Of a stretch of DNA of 64,000 nt, positions 9,773 to 17,840 are shown in pieces. The stretch comes from a virus, in IMG/VR virus record IMGVR_UViG_3300023174_000133, positions 1 to 64,000 of that record; one strand, given 5' to 3'. Position 1 is the stretch's first letter. Each line of letters opens with the position of its first letter. A program made the translations under genes and the position numbers. Below the pieces are notes generated by a model that made no database searches, was not told where the DNA came from, and was given only the letters and a program-made list of their open reading frames with translations.

Positions 9773-9800
9773 CCTTCAGGACTATATATCGTCCTGAAGG
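9773..9800. terminator. Perfect 10-bp hairpin between phoH and fibre operon
   Basis: Arms 9773-9782 and 9791-9800 pair perfectly around an 8-nt AT loop. It lies 8 nt after the phoH-like stop and just before the start at 9765. No T-run is present, so it may be an RNA processing or stability hairpin rather than a classical intrinsic terminator. Confidence 0.6.
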
Positions 9801-9807
9801 TTTACGT

Positions 9808-11127
9808 TTACAGAATGCTACTTGCTAATGTCGCTAATTGTGATCTTTCGCCTCTATCAAGTTTAATATGTCCGAATAGATCCTGACCCTTAAGCTTTTC
9901 GATAGCGATAGTCAGACCGTTCGAGTATCTATCCATATATGGAGTATCTACCTGATCGATATCACCAAGAAGCACCATCTTCGTATCCTGACCGCAACGA
10001 GTGATGAGCGTCTTTAATTCATGTATCGTTAAGTTTTGAGATTCATCGACGATGATATAAGATTTAGCAAATGAACGCCCTCGAACATAAGTGATTGGAG
10101 ATACTTCGATTTCTCCCTTCTCTCTCATCATTTCGAACCATGAAACGTCATGGAATGCGTTTCTAAAGTTGTCTACGATAGGCATTAACCAAGGTGCCAT
10201 CTTTTCATCGACAGTACCTGGCAAGAAGCCGATATCACGACCAACAGGTTCGATCGATCTGGTGATAATAATTCTATCGTAAATCTTGTTTCGAAGACCA
10301 GAGATTCCAACCGTGAGCGCCAAGAACGTCTTACCAGAACCAGCAAGACCAGTCAAAGCGACGAGTGGAACGTCAGGGTCAGTCAAAAGGTGCATCGCTG
10401 CCTTTTGTTCTTTGGAACGAGGCTTCACTTGAATCATACTGTCACCAAGTGTCCTCGGGGGCACGATTTTATCGTCTTTTACCATACCGATTAAAGACTG
10501 ACCCTCGGGAGTTGTTCCAACTACAAGACTGTTTTGTATAAACAGCTCAGGATTCACTCCTGTGGCGTCTAAAGGCACACCATCATCGGCATAAAAGTGG
10601 TCAATGGCATCTTTGTCAAGAGTGACGTGGAGTACGCCAGAGTGAATTGGATTGCCATCTCTAACAGATATTGGCAAGTCTCTGTAATAGTCCTCTGCCT
10701 CTAAACCAAGCGCATCACACTTGACTCTGAGATTGATGTCTTTCGTAACTACTTTGACTTTTTTATCTGGGTAATTCGCACGTAATGCTAAGGCCGAAGA
10801 TATAATCCTGTTATCGCCTTGATTTGCAGGAAAAGCGTCAGGTAAATCGTGTCGACGCTCTTCGTTCGAAACTCTAATTACGATGTCTTTATCTTTTAAA
10901 TTTATGCCGGTCGATAAAGAACCAATTTCTCGTAATTCATCGAGATATCGATTGACTAATCTTGCATTGCTTCCGACAGTCCCTTGTTTTTCCTTGAATC
11001 TATCGAGCTCTTCCAAAACTATCATAGGAAGAATAACGTCATTGCCTGTAAACTGATAAATTGACTCTGCATCGTACAACAAAACGCTTGTATCGATGAC
11101 CAAAAGTTTACGTTCACTCAAACACAC
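9808..11127 (-). CDS. PIN-PhoH fusion ATPase/ribonuclease (YlaK/PhoH2 type)
   Basis: The N-terminal PIN domain (residues of about 5-130) opens LLVIDTSVLLYD with the conserved acidic residue and continues VILPMIVLEELDRF. The C-terminal PhoH ATPase (about 235-439) carries Walker A GLAGSGKT, Walker B SYIIVDESQNL and the sensor stretch VLLGDIDQVDTPY. This architecture (about 440 aa) is the bacterial PhoH2 type, in which the PIN RNase is coupled to an RNA helicase-like ATPase. Phages widely carry phoH genes; the PIN-fused form is less usual than the short phage PhoH. The role in infection is not established; RNA unwinding and cleavage is the best family-based guess. Confidence 0.93.
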   Translation of the reverse strand: MCLSERKLLVIDTSVLLYDAESIYQFTGNDVILPMIVLEELDRFKEKQGTVGSNARLVNRYLDELREIGSLSTGINLKDKDIVIRVSNEERRHDLPDAFPANQGDNRIISSALALRANYPDKKVKVVTKDINLRVKCDALGLEAEDYYRDLPISVRDGNPIHSGVLHVTLDKDAIDHFYADDGVPLDATGVNPELFIQNSLVVGTTPEGQSLIGMVKDDKIVPPRTLGDSMIQVKPRSKEQKAAMHLLTDPDVPLVALTGLAGSGKTFLALTVGISGLRNKIYDRIIITRSIEPVGRDIGFLPGTVDEKMAPWLMPIVDNFRNAFHDVSWFEMMREKGEIEVSPITYVRGRSFAKSYIIVDESQNLTIHELKTLITRCGQDTKMVLLGDIDQVDTPYMDRYSNGLTIAIEKLKGQDLFGHIKLDRGERSQLATLASSIL

Positions 11128-11180
11128 CTCACATAATGACTGTCAATAGTAAATGCGACTTAGTAAATCTTAGAACGACA

Positions 11181-11190
11181 CATTATAATC
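11181..11190 (+). promoter_or_regulatory. TATAAT box in front of the sigma-region-4-like gene
   Basis: A consensus -10 TATAAT lies within CATTATAATC about 8 nt before the ATG at 11196, with a weak TTAGTA about 17-20 nt further upstream. If used, the message would have almost no leader. Confidence 0.4.
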
Positions 11191-11195
11191 TAAGT

Positions 11196-11459
11196 ATGCA
11201 AAACGATAACATCATTGAAGGAACAACTTGTTTTAAAGAGCACAAAGATAGAAAACTTCCTTGCTGCAAGGAATCTTGTCGCAGATGGATGAATAACCCC
11301 GATAACTTGAATTGTGCCATAATCGCGAGTGAAATCGGCGAACACACGCTTCAAGAAATCGGAGATATTTTTGGAGTGACAAGAATGCGCATTTGTCAAA
11401 TGGAAAAAAATATAATGAAAGATTTATATTTTCAAAGACAAATGAAAGCTACACAGTAG
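11196..11459 (+). CDS. Small sigma-region-4-like HTH protein with Cys cluster (87 aa)
   Basis: This is a lone plus-strand gene between minus-strand operons. The C-terminal half (residues of about 45-75: ASEIGEHTLQEIGDIFGVTR, then RICQMEKN) is a textbook sigma-70 region 4 helix-turn-helix. The N-terminal half has Cys residues in CF...LPCCKESCRRW, which may bind metal. The ATG at 11196 is preferred: a TATAAT box ends only about 8 nt upstream, suggesting a near-leaderless transcript, and the earlier ATG at 11136 has no ribosome site. It lacks regions 2 and 3, so it cannot be a complete sigma factor. It may be a transcription regulator that competes for the -35 element or for RNA polymerase. Confidence 0.75.
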   Translation: MQNDNIIEGTTCFKEHKDRKLPCCKESCRRWMNNPDNLNCAIIASEIGEHTLQEIGDIFGVTRMRICQMEKNIMKDLYFQRQMKATQ

Positions 11460-11460
11460 A

Positions 11461-11724
11461 TTATTTCTTCTTCTTATCAAAAGATTTAGAATCGACAGGT
11501 GCAACTGCTGGTTTTACTAATGGTTGCGCTTCAAAGATAGGTTCAACTATGACTTCTTGTTCAACTTCGACCTGTTCGATTACAACAACAGGTTCAACTT
11601 TAGCGGGTTCGACTACAACGATAGGTTCAACTGGCGCTACAGCAGGTTGTTGGATAGTATCTTCTAAATATCCACACGCTCCTGGACCGAATCGTGGGCC
11701 TTTTTTATAAGAATCGCGCTTCAT
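11461..11724 (-). CDS. Val/Glu/Pro-rich low-complexity protein, 87 aa
   Basis: The start at 11724 (MKRDSYKKGPRFGPGACG) is chosen over 11742 because a GGAG site lies just upstream. A basic, Gly/Pro N-terminus is followed by repetitive VEPxxVVEP / VEQVEVEQE segments and a basic tail (SKSFDKKKK). No recognised domain. The gene ends one base from the convergent sigma-like gene. Low-complexity acidic/proline repeats resemble flexible linkers. Confidence 0.6.
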   Translation of the reverse strand: MKRDSYKKGPRFGPGACGYLEDTIQQPAVAPVEPIVVVEPAKVEPVVVIEQVEVEQEVIVEPIFEAQPLVKPAVAPVDSKSFDKKKK

Positions 11725-11783
11725 AATTTCTCCATTATGCACATTTGAAAATCAAAGGCATTTTTATATATCTTGCAAAAAAT

Positions 11784-11822
11784 AATCGGGAATGACAGAA
11801 TTTAATCTGAACATTCCCGATT
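11784..11822 (-). terminator. Intrinsic terminator after the histone-like gene
   Basis: An 11-bp perfect stem (11784-11794 with 11812-11822, 17-nt loop) lies 6 nt after the stop at 11828. On the minus strand it is followed by ATTATTTTTT, a proper T-run. Confidence 0.8.
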
Positions 11823-11827
11823 GTTTA

Positions 11828-12034
11828 TCACTCTGCTGCGTCTTCTTTCGCAGACTTTTCTTCGTTTAGCGTGGTCTTAACTAGCTCACTGAGCTTATCA
11901 CGAAGAGCACGAAGACCCTTACGAGCGCGAATACCGGCCGAAGCATTACCCTTCGCATTCTTAACGACATCGACATCGAGTTCAGTAACGGCGAGCTTAA
12001 TGGCAGTCCAGGCTTCGATAATATTCTGATTCAT
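11828..12034 (-). CDS. Histone H1-like (Hc1-type) protein, 68 aa
   Basis: The pattern of an N-terminal helix (IIEAWTAIKLAVTEL), then NAKGNASAGIRARKGLRALR and a helix with Lys/Glu tail, matches the short bacterial histone-H1-like family (Hc1; GNAxAGxRARKxLxxL signature). That family is known from Chlamydia, Bacteroidetes and Bdellovibrio-type bacteria and is thought to bind DNA or RNA. The last gene of a coupled four-gene operon (start overlaps the preceding stop as ATGA), followed by a clear terminator. It could help pack or remodel phage or host DNA; that role is inferred. Confidence 0.75.
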   Translation of the reverse strand: MNQNIIEAWTAIKLAVTELDVDVVKNAKGNASAGIRARKGLRALRDKLSELVKTTLNEEKSAKEDAAE

Positions 12035-12273
12035 AGTATTAACTCCTTTTTTTCTTTTACTTGTTGTTCCGACGCATCTATCGTAGTCCGCACAGCGTCA
12101 GTTAACGCGAGCATCACGCTCCTGTCCTCTACTTCGAGAGCCAGGGACTCGATAATCTTAAGAATTTGAAATTGACTTACACCAAAATCAAGTATTTTTC
12201 TGACAATTTCTCGAGACTGTTGAATTTGATGCAACCATTTTACGTCTCCCTTTAATTCATCATTTTCACTCAT
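12031..12273 (-). CDS. Helical hypothetical protein, 80 aa
   Basis: All-helical, charged composition (LHQIQQSREIVRKILDFGVS, then KIIESLALEVEDR) with no membrane segment or known motif. Its start overlaps the preceding stop as ATGA and its own stop overlaps the histone-like start as ATGA, so the three are translationally coupled. Confidence 0.65.
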   Translation of the reverse strand: MSENDELKGDVKWLHQIQQSREIVRKILDFGVSQFQILKIIESLALEVEDRSVMLALTDAVRTTIDASEQQVKEKKELIL

Positions 12274-12734
12274 AAAGTCTCCGAAAACGTAATGGGTTCA
12301 ATTCTAAACTTAGCTGGTCCTTCAATGATCAATCTTTTTCCATTAGTTACACCATCATCGTACTCTCGAGATACGATAGTAAATTCTCCCCATTTTTCAT
12401 TCGAATAAATAAATTGCACGTGTTCCCACGTCGCAATATCACACTTATATGTTGTAAGAATGGAAGACAATTCTGATGGTATTGAAAGAGATATATCTGA
12501 AAAAGTTTGAATCATAGGATGTTGTTCACGTTTAATCAATTCTGACTTACAGACGTCATAAACGCGATGTATTATGCCACAATTATTACATTGCGCAAAT
12601 TTTTCTAATATTTGACCTTCGTCATTTTCTATTGAAAAAACGACGAAAGAATGAAAAACAGGCGGCGTCTTTCCACGCATTTGAGGAAGAATGCAATTGC
12701 AATCCACTAAGTGTTTGACGCCGTTCATTTTCAC
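12270..12734 (-). CDS. Hypothetical protein with possible zinc site, 154 aa
   Basis: Starts at a GTG overlapping the upstream TGA. Cys/His residues (HLVDCNCILPQ near 8-17 and FAQCNNCGIIHRVYD near 46-60) could form a zinc ribbon. The C-terminal half (HVQFIYSNEKWGEFTIVSRE) looks beta-rich. No family recognised. Coupled to genes on both sides. Confidence 0.65.
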   Translation of the reverse strand: MKMNGVKHLVDCNCILPQMRGKTPPVFHSFVVFSIENDEGQILEKFAQCNNCGIIHRVYDVCKSELIKREQHPMIQTFSDISLSIPSELSSILTTYKCDIATWEHVQFIYSNEKWGEFTIVSREYDDGVTNGKRLIIEGPAKFRIEPITFSETL

Positions 12735-12931
12735 TTACAACTTTTGATGATCGCCGACAAGCCATTTCCTCCTGAGGCGTCGATAGTAGCTTGCGCAGTG
12801 TAAATTAATTTACGTAGAAGATCGGGAGAAATGTCTTCTCCTCTCGTAGCTTCTACTAAATTATTAGCTACTTGATCTTTTACCATATTAAGAACGTCAA
12901 AGTACGTTTGACCTAATTTAACTTCATTCAT
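12731..12931 (-). CDS. Helical hypothetical protein, 66 aa
   Basis: The ATG at 12931 (MNEVKLGQTYFDVLNMVKD) has an AGGAG site 6 nt upstream and is preferred over the longer frame. Short, helical and charged; no known motif. First gene of the coupled group leading to the histone-like gene. Confidence 0.6.
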   Translation of the reverse strand: MNEVKLGQTYFDVLNMVKDQVANNLVEATRGEDISPDLLRKLIYTAQATIDASGGNGLSAIIKSCK

Positions 12932-12978
12932 TTTAGCTCCTGAAATAAACTTACACTGAAACACGCCAGAGTTAAATA

Positions 12979-13419
12979 TTATCTCGCCTGTCTATCTGCA
13001 ACGCAAGATGATGCCCACGACTCGGGCTTACAAGATACTTCAAATCCCATACCCATCACGTACGAAGAAACATTACTGTGAAATTTAGAAGACATCGTAT
13101 CTCTTGAAGAGACGTCAACATGGACTTTTGCTTTTCTACCCGTCGTCTCTTCAATTTCTTGAGCAATTTCAACGGAAAGATACGCTTCGTAAAGTAACCT
13201 GTCAACAAGAGTTTTAAATTGTTCTTTAGGAAAGCGCATGCGCTTTGTATAAAATCGCCCACCCCGCCCAGGAGTATGACAACAAACTACAGTAGCAAAA
13301 AGCCAATCTTTTCCATAAGAATGCGAATCGGTACCGACATATGTTTTATTTTCTTGTACTTTTATATCTTCGAACATCTCGATTGTTCTATCGCGCTCAC
13401 CAGAAGGTTCAAGCCACAT
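12979..13419 (-). CDS. YkuK-type RNase H-like fold protein (DUF458), 146 aa
   Basis: The sequence KTYVGTDSHSYGKD (first acidic residue after a beta strand), HVDVSSRDTMSSKF and CKPESWASSCVADRQAR matches the YkuK/DUF458 family. That family is predicted to have a ribonuclease H-like fold, with Asp residues at the usual positions and the invariant ASSVADR-type C-terminal motif. Length agrees with the family. The substrate is unknown in any organism as far as I know. The start overlaps the chaperonin-like stop by 11 nt, so it is in the PrkA operon. A phage copy is unusual. Confidence 0.8.
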   Translation of the reverse strand: MWLEPSGERDRTIEMFEDIKVQENKTYVGTDSHSYGKDWLFATVVCCHTPGRGGRFYTKRMRFPKEQFKTLVDRLLYEAYLSVEIAQEIEETTGRKAKVHVDVSSRDTMSSKFHSNVSSYVMGMGFEVSCKPESWASSCVADRQAR

Positions 13420-14608
13420 TTTTCACCAAAAATGTATGAGATAAATTATTTTTCAATGAATTGAAAGAATTATTTGCGATATTAATCGCTTCGATAGGAA
13501 TTGTGATCGATTTGTTTTCTATCATGACTTCAACACACCCGCTTTTTCTAGAACGAATTAAATTTCTATTAATATAATCGATTCTATCAAAAATAACATC
13601 GACGGTATTTCCAAATTCTTTCCCAATTCCGACTTCTATTCGTCTCGAAGATAAAAATTTGATCCTTTCTCCAACGATTTCTTTTAAACCATTGAATTCT
13701 ATAGATTCTTTTAAAATTTTAGAAATTAATTCTTTGGAACTTTTCGATAGTCGTTCGTCTTGAAGTAATAATTTCGAATCTTCGATTCTGATATTTTTAA
13801 TCAAAAATCTTTCTTCTAAAAGTAGATTGTTGTTCTCATTCCCAAGACACGTCGCCAAATCTTTTATCACGAACTCAGAATTTAAATCAACCGTTGAAGT
13901 TATTGGTACAATTTTTGTTTTTTGAGAACGCCAGTTGTGCAATAACGTACTAACAACTTCGTATCCAAATCCCCTTGTTAATAAGACAATTGTCGACTCT
14001 TTTTTAATGTGTTCATTAATAATCTTGTCTATTTGAGATGCACGCTCGATTACACCATCGTATATGACAAGGTAGCTATTCGAAAAATTTAATTTTTCTC
14101 CAAATTCCTTTATTTGAATTATAGGAAAAGAAAAGCAATCGTCACATGAAACGTACGACTTGCGAGTATTTTTAATAATACTCATCGAACAATTAGAACC
14201 ACCTAATTCTATGGCTTTTAATATCGAATCTTGAAGAATTTCTATTTTCGCGTCTTCAACAATCTTATTGACGAAGCTTCTATCAAGTAATCCTGATTTT
14301 TTAATCTTTAATTCTGCTTCGACAATTTTCGACAATAAAATCACGGCAGAGCCTGGACATGTTTGTTCTACCTTGTAGAGATTACGAAGTAGTATATCTT
14401 TGGCCGCCGATTCGTCTTCTTTTATTTTTAATTCGACAAGGATTCTAAATAAATCTTGTGGTCCCAAAAAAACGATTCGATTATCAAAAAACAAATGGGA
14501 ATCACCAGCAAAGGTCTTTTGAAAAACCTCTGAGGCGATTCCCTTTATTTGAGAGAAAAGAATAGTTTCTTTATTCTTAACTGTCTCTCCAAAGATTGTT
14601 CGACGCAA
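13409..14608 (-). CDS. Diverged GroEL-like chaperonin, 399 aa
   Basis: Several GroEL landmarks can be aligned by eye. KNTRKSYVSCDDCFSFPII plus SYLVIYDGVIERASQIDKII and STIVLLTRGFGYEVVSTLL correspond to the apical strand-helix units. TKIVPITSTVDLNSEFVIKD / LATCLG corresponds to the KAPGFG / DIAxLTG region. GLKEIVGERIKFLSSRRIEV corresponds to the LxERxAKLxGGVAVI segment returning to the equatorial domain. At about 399 residues it is far shorter than GroEL (about 540), and the ATP-site GDGTTT is replaced by a PGSA-type sequence, so nucleotide hydrolysis may be lost. Starts at TTG and overlaps prkA by 32 nt. Jumbo phages are known to encode diverged chaperonins. Homology is probable, not proven. 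Confidence 0.65.
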   Translation of the reverse strand: MRRTIFGETVKNKETILFSQIKGIASEVFQKTFAGDSHLFFDNRIVFLGPQDLFRILVELKIKEDESAAKDILLRNLYKVEQTCPGSAVILLSKIVEAELKIKKSGLLDRSFVNKIVEDAKIEILQDSILKAIELGGSNCSMSIIKNTRKSYVSCDDCFSFPIIQIKEFGEKLNFSNSYLVIYDGVIERASQIDKIINEHIKKESTIVLLTRGFGYEVVSTLLHNWRSQKTKIVPITSTVDLNSEFVIKDLATCLGNENNNLLLEERFLIKNIRIEDSKLLLQDERLSKSSKELISKILKESIEFNGLKEIVGERIKFLSSRRIEVGIGKEFGNTVDVIFDRIDYINRNLIRSRKSGCVEVMIENKSITIPIEAINIANNSFNSLKNNLSHTFLVKNVA

Positions 14609-16502
14609 ACGTTAAAATCTCCTCGGCAGATTCTGCTGTATAACCATACGAGTCGATCATCGTTTGTATCATTTCTGAATATTTCTTTTGTTGTTCGTTA
14701 TCGCGGCTCTTCGATTTGGTAACAATTCGAGCCATGTCTTTTACTGACGCGATAAGGTAAGACTCGATAGCTTCACGAAGAGGTTCATATGACTTATAAT
14801 CAACCTTCGTACCGCGACGAACCTTGGCAAACATGAATGCTGTCACGTCGGCTCTAAAACCATCGCGAGCCGAACCAGTGATACCAATTTGCTCTTCAAG
14901 ATTCTTCATGAACTTTTCATCTGGCTCGCGTTCTTCTGAGGTCACGCGATCCTTAAGACGTTGGCGCGTCGTGTAAGCCTCAGCGTTATCGAGATAGTTA
15001 TCGAATAGCGCCTGGGCTTGTTCTTCGTAAGCGGTCACGAACGCCTTCGCGATTTCACCTTCAAGAATCTTGAGGTATTCTTCACGAATCGTTTTTTGTA
15101 GAATTTCGAGGTAACGCTTCTTATCATCTTCGTTGATGATTTGTTCCTTTACCTGCTTAACAAGAACATCAACGACTCGCATTGGTGTGATGAATCCCTT
15201 ATCAGAGTCAGTGAGTGCAGAGTCGATGGCCTTGGTAATGAATCGAGTGGAAATACCATCCATGCCCTCATGCTTTGCTTCGTCGCGGAGGTCACGAATG
15301 TCGACCTTCTTAGTGCGACCCTTCTCGACAATTTCTTGACCATCATAAATCTTCATCTTAGTGATGAGATCACACTTTTGTGAAGGCTTGAGACGGCTCA
15401 TAACTGAGAACATCGCAGCAGTCTTAATCGTGTGAGGCGCAAGATGATAACGGAAATCAGACTTACGAAGCATCTTCTCGTAGATCTTCATTTCCTGAGT
15501 GAGTTCTAAGACGTAAGGTACTTCAATCTTAACAACACGATCAAGAATCGCTTCATTTGTGTGTTCGGACTTAAATCGATTCCACTCTGCTTCGTTACAA
15601 TGCGAAAGAATCACGCCGTCGAAGTAAAGCATCGAGTTCTTTCCCGGAGTTGGAACACTCTTTTCCTGCGTCGCAGTGATAATCGTGTGTAAGAATTCAA
15701 TTTCGTTCTTAAAAATTTCTACGAATTCTACGACACCACGGTTACCAACGTTAAAAGCACCGTTCAAATTTAGAACGCGAGGATCATCTTCACTAAATTT
15801 ATCGAGCTTAGAAATGTCTTCTGAGCCGATTAGAGCAGAAACGTCCTGAGAGTTGGCATCCATTGGAGGTACAACTGCAATGCCTCGGCGGCCACGCTGT
15901 GAAAACGACGAACGTACAACTGGGAACTTTTCATACTCACCTTTGTATTCCTCCATTAGACGATGACGACAAACTGGACAAAGATCGCCTTCGATGTGAA
16001 TGCCCAAGATCTCCTGGAACTTATCCCTGAGCGAGCGGGGAAGTAGGTGTAATGGTTCTTCACGGATCGGACACCCGTCGAGGTGGTAGACCGGCTCAGC
16101 AGCTTTCTCGAGCGCCTTTTTAAGGTGGTCAGCGAGCGCAGACTTACCAGAACCGACAGGACCCATGAGCAGGAGAACCTGACGACTTTCTTCGCCCTTA
16201 AGTGACGCTGACTTCAAAAATCGCATGATCTTAGCGATTACACGTTCGTGACCATAAAATTCGTCCTTGAAATAGTTGTAGGTCTTTAGACGATCACCAT
16301 CGAATAATTTACGGCATCGCGGGTCAGATTCGTCGAGCACTTCGACACCTAAACCTTCAATTGAATCGACGAGACGACGAGCTGCTAACTTAACAACTTC
16401 TGGGCTCTTTTGAATTTCGCCAAGATAGTCTACGAAGGTACCCCTCCACGCTTCCTTGACAGATTCTTTCCTTTGCTTTTTAATAATGTCTAAGAAATCC
16501 AT
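14577..16502 (-). CDS. prkA: PrkA-family serine protein kinase (YeaG type)
   Basis: At 641 residues it has the family's full length (E. coli YeaG 644). Walker A MGPVGSGKS is at 114-121, followed by YHLDGCPIREEPLHLLP, a Cys pair in GDLCPVCRHRL, VPPMDANSQDVSALIGSED, and NEAEWNRF in the AAA core. The C-terminal kinase-like PrkA domain is helical and complete. In enterobacteria YeaG with YeaH senses nitrogen or other stress. Here it is followed by a chaperonin-like gene and preceded by SpoVR- and YeaH-like genes, all same strand with gaps or overlaps under 35 nt. A complete trio implies functional, not residual, use. How it helps the phage is unknown. Confidence 0.95.
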   Translation of the reverse strand: MDFLDIIKKQRKESVKEAWRGTFVDYLGEIQKSPEVVKLAARRLVDSIEGLGVEVLDESDPRCRKLFDGDRLKTYNYFKDEFYGHERVIAKIMRFLKSASLKGEESRQVLLLMGPVGSGKSALADHLKKALEKAAEPVYHLDGCPIREEPLHLLPRSLRDKFQEILGIHIEGDLCPVCRHRLMEEYKGEYEKFPVVRSSFSQRGRRGIAVVPPMDANSQDVSALIGSEDISKLDKFSEDDPRVLNLNGAFNVGNRGVVEFVEIFKNEIEFLHTIITATQEKSVPTPGKNSMLYFDGVILSHCNEAEWNRFKSEHTNEAILDRVVKIEVPYVLELTQEMKIYEKMLRKSDFRYHLAPHTIKTAAMFSVMSRLKPSQKCDLITKMKIYDGQEIVEKGRTKKVDIRDLRDEAKHEGMDGISTRFITKAIDSALTDSDKGFITPMRVVDVLVKQVKEQIINEDDKKRYLEILQKTIREEYLKILEGEIAKAFVTAYEEQAQALFDNYLDNAEAYTTRQRLKDRVTSEEREPDEKFMKNLEEQIGITGSARDGFRADVTAFMFAKVRRGTKVDYKSYEPLREAIESYLIASVKDMARIVTKSKSRDNEQQKKYSEMIQTMIDSYGYTAESAEEILTFASNNLWRDS

Positions 16503-16517
16503 AATACCTCCGAGTTT

Positions 16518-17840
16518 CTACGAAACTTCAAAATCTTCTTCTTCAATTATTGTAAAGAGCTTAACCGGACCCTTCCAGAGCTCTCTAACCATTCTAACAC
16601 TATTGTCCGCGTAATCTAATTCTAAATCTCTTCCATCATGTTCATGACGTAAAATTAATTCTCCGTCCTTCATTTCATCGACGTAAATAATGGGTATCAT
16701 ATTACCGCCGACTTGTCCCATGACAACCTTTCTAATTTCTTGAAATGAATCTTCGTCATCAACAATTTCGTCGATGGTCCAATCACCACTTCTTCCCTTT
16801 CCTTTTTTGCTATAAGTAAAAAGATTTAGCTCTCGAGCGAGATCTTCGTTAAGATATTGTCTTATAAAGCTCTCATCATTACATACTTCTCTGGCAAAAA
16901 AACATTCCGCAAGACCAAAATCTTTTTCGATTCTCTTAAAGATTTCGAATCCAAGGTGATATGGATTGATTCTTAATCCCCACGGACGCAAAACAAGGTT
17001 GTGCGTCTTTAAAAATGGAAGGTGATATTCATCGGGCAGATCAAGTTCATGCAAAAGTTTATAGTGCCAAAAACTTGCCCAACCCTCGTTCATCACCTTA
17101 GTTCGAATTTGGGGCATAAAGTAAAGTGATTCTTCATGAACAATATTAATCAAATCCCGTTCCCAGTCTGTAAGACGAGGATTTTGTTCCATGATGAACT
17201 TTAAAATATCGTACTCAGGTTCAAGGGGAATTTTTTCGATATCGAAATCCTTCCATTCTCCCTTTTCATCATTTTTAATAAGATTGTGATACTTCTTACG
17301 TAATTCTCTTTCCGAAAGACGAATTCTTCCTCGTCGATCGTGTTGATACTGAAGCACATGACAAGCATCAAGAATTTTTTCGACTGCTTCTACACCTATA
17401 GATGGATCTTCGATATAACCTTGTATGCGATTTCTTGCGGCTCTAAAACGAAGAGCAACCGTATCAGCGTCTGTATCTTTAAAGGTCCTATTATTTTTAA
17501 AGAAATCACTATGACCGACGCAGTGAGCCATAATAAGAATCTGTAAATACAACGGATTCTCGAGCATAAGATAGGCTATTGAAGGGTTAGAATTGATAAT
17601 CAATTCATAAGGAAGCCCTTCGTTACCTGAATTGTACATCGCGTGGGTTCTTTCGAACGACTTTCCATAAGACCAATGTGAATAGTGACTCGGCATACCA
17701 TGATAACTCATGGCACCGATCATTTCATGATAATTGATGGTCTCATAAGCAATTTCGTACCAATCTAAACCGTAACTTTTGGCAAGTTCACATATTTTTT
17801 TGTCCCATTCTTCGAGGTCATCAAGCGTATAATCAGACAT
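16518..17840 (-). CDS. SpoVR family protein (YcgB-like)
   Basis: At 440 residues it has the SpoVR signatures WYEIAYETINYHEMIGAMSY, HWSYGKSFE, IAYLMLENPLYLQILIMAHC, MNEGWASFWHYKLLHELDLP and the His-rich region AHCVGHSDFF. It is a little shorter than YcgB (about 510). SpoVR-family genes are frequently found with prkA and yeaH in bacteria. Its stop lies 15 nt before prkA and its start overlaps the yeaH stop by 8 nt, so the three form one transcriptional unit. Biochemical activity of the family is not established. Confidence 0.95.
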   Translation of the reverse strand: MSDYTLDDLEEWDKKICELAKSYGLDWYEIAYETINYHEMIGAMSYHGMPSHYSHWSYGKSFERTHAMYNSGNEGLPYELIINSNPSIAYLMLENPLYLQILIMAHCVGHSDFFKNNRTFKDTDADTVALRFRAARNRIQGYIEDPSIGVEAVEKILDACHVLQYQHDRRGRIRLSERELRKKYHNLIKNDEKGEWKDFDIEKIPLEPEYDILKFIMEQNPRLTDWERDLINIVHEESLYFMPQIRTKVMNEGWASFWHYKLLHELDLPDEYHLPFLKTHNLVLRPWGLRINPYHLGFEIFKRIEKDFGLAECFFAREVCNDESFIRQYLNEDLARELNLFTYSKKGKGRSGDWTIDEIVDDEDSFQEIRKVVMGQVGGNMIPIIYVDEMKDGELILRHEHDGRDLELDYADNSVRMVRELWKGPVKLFTIIEEEDFEVS

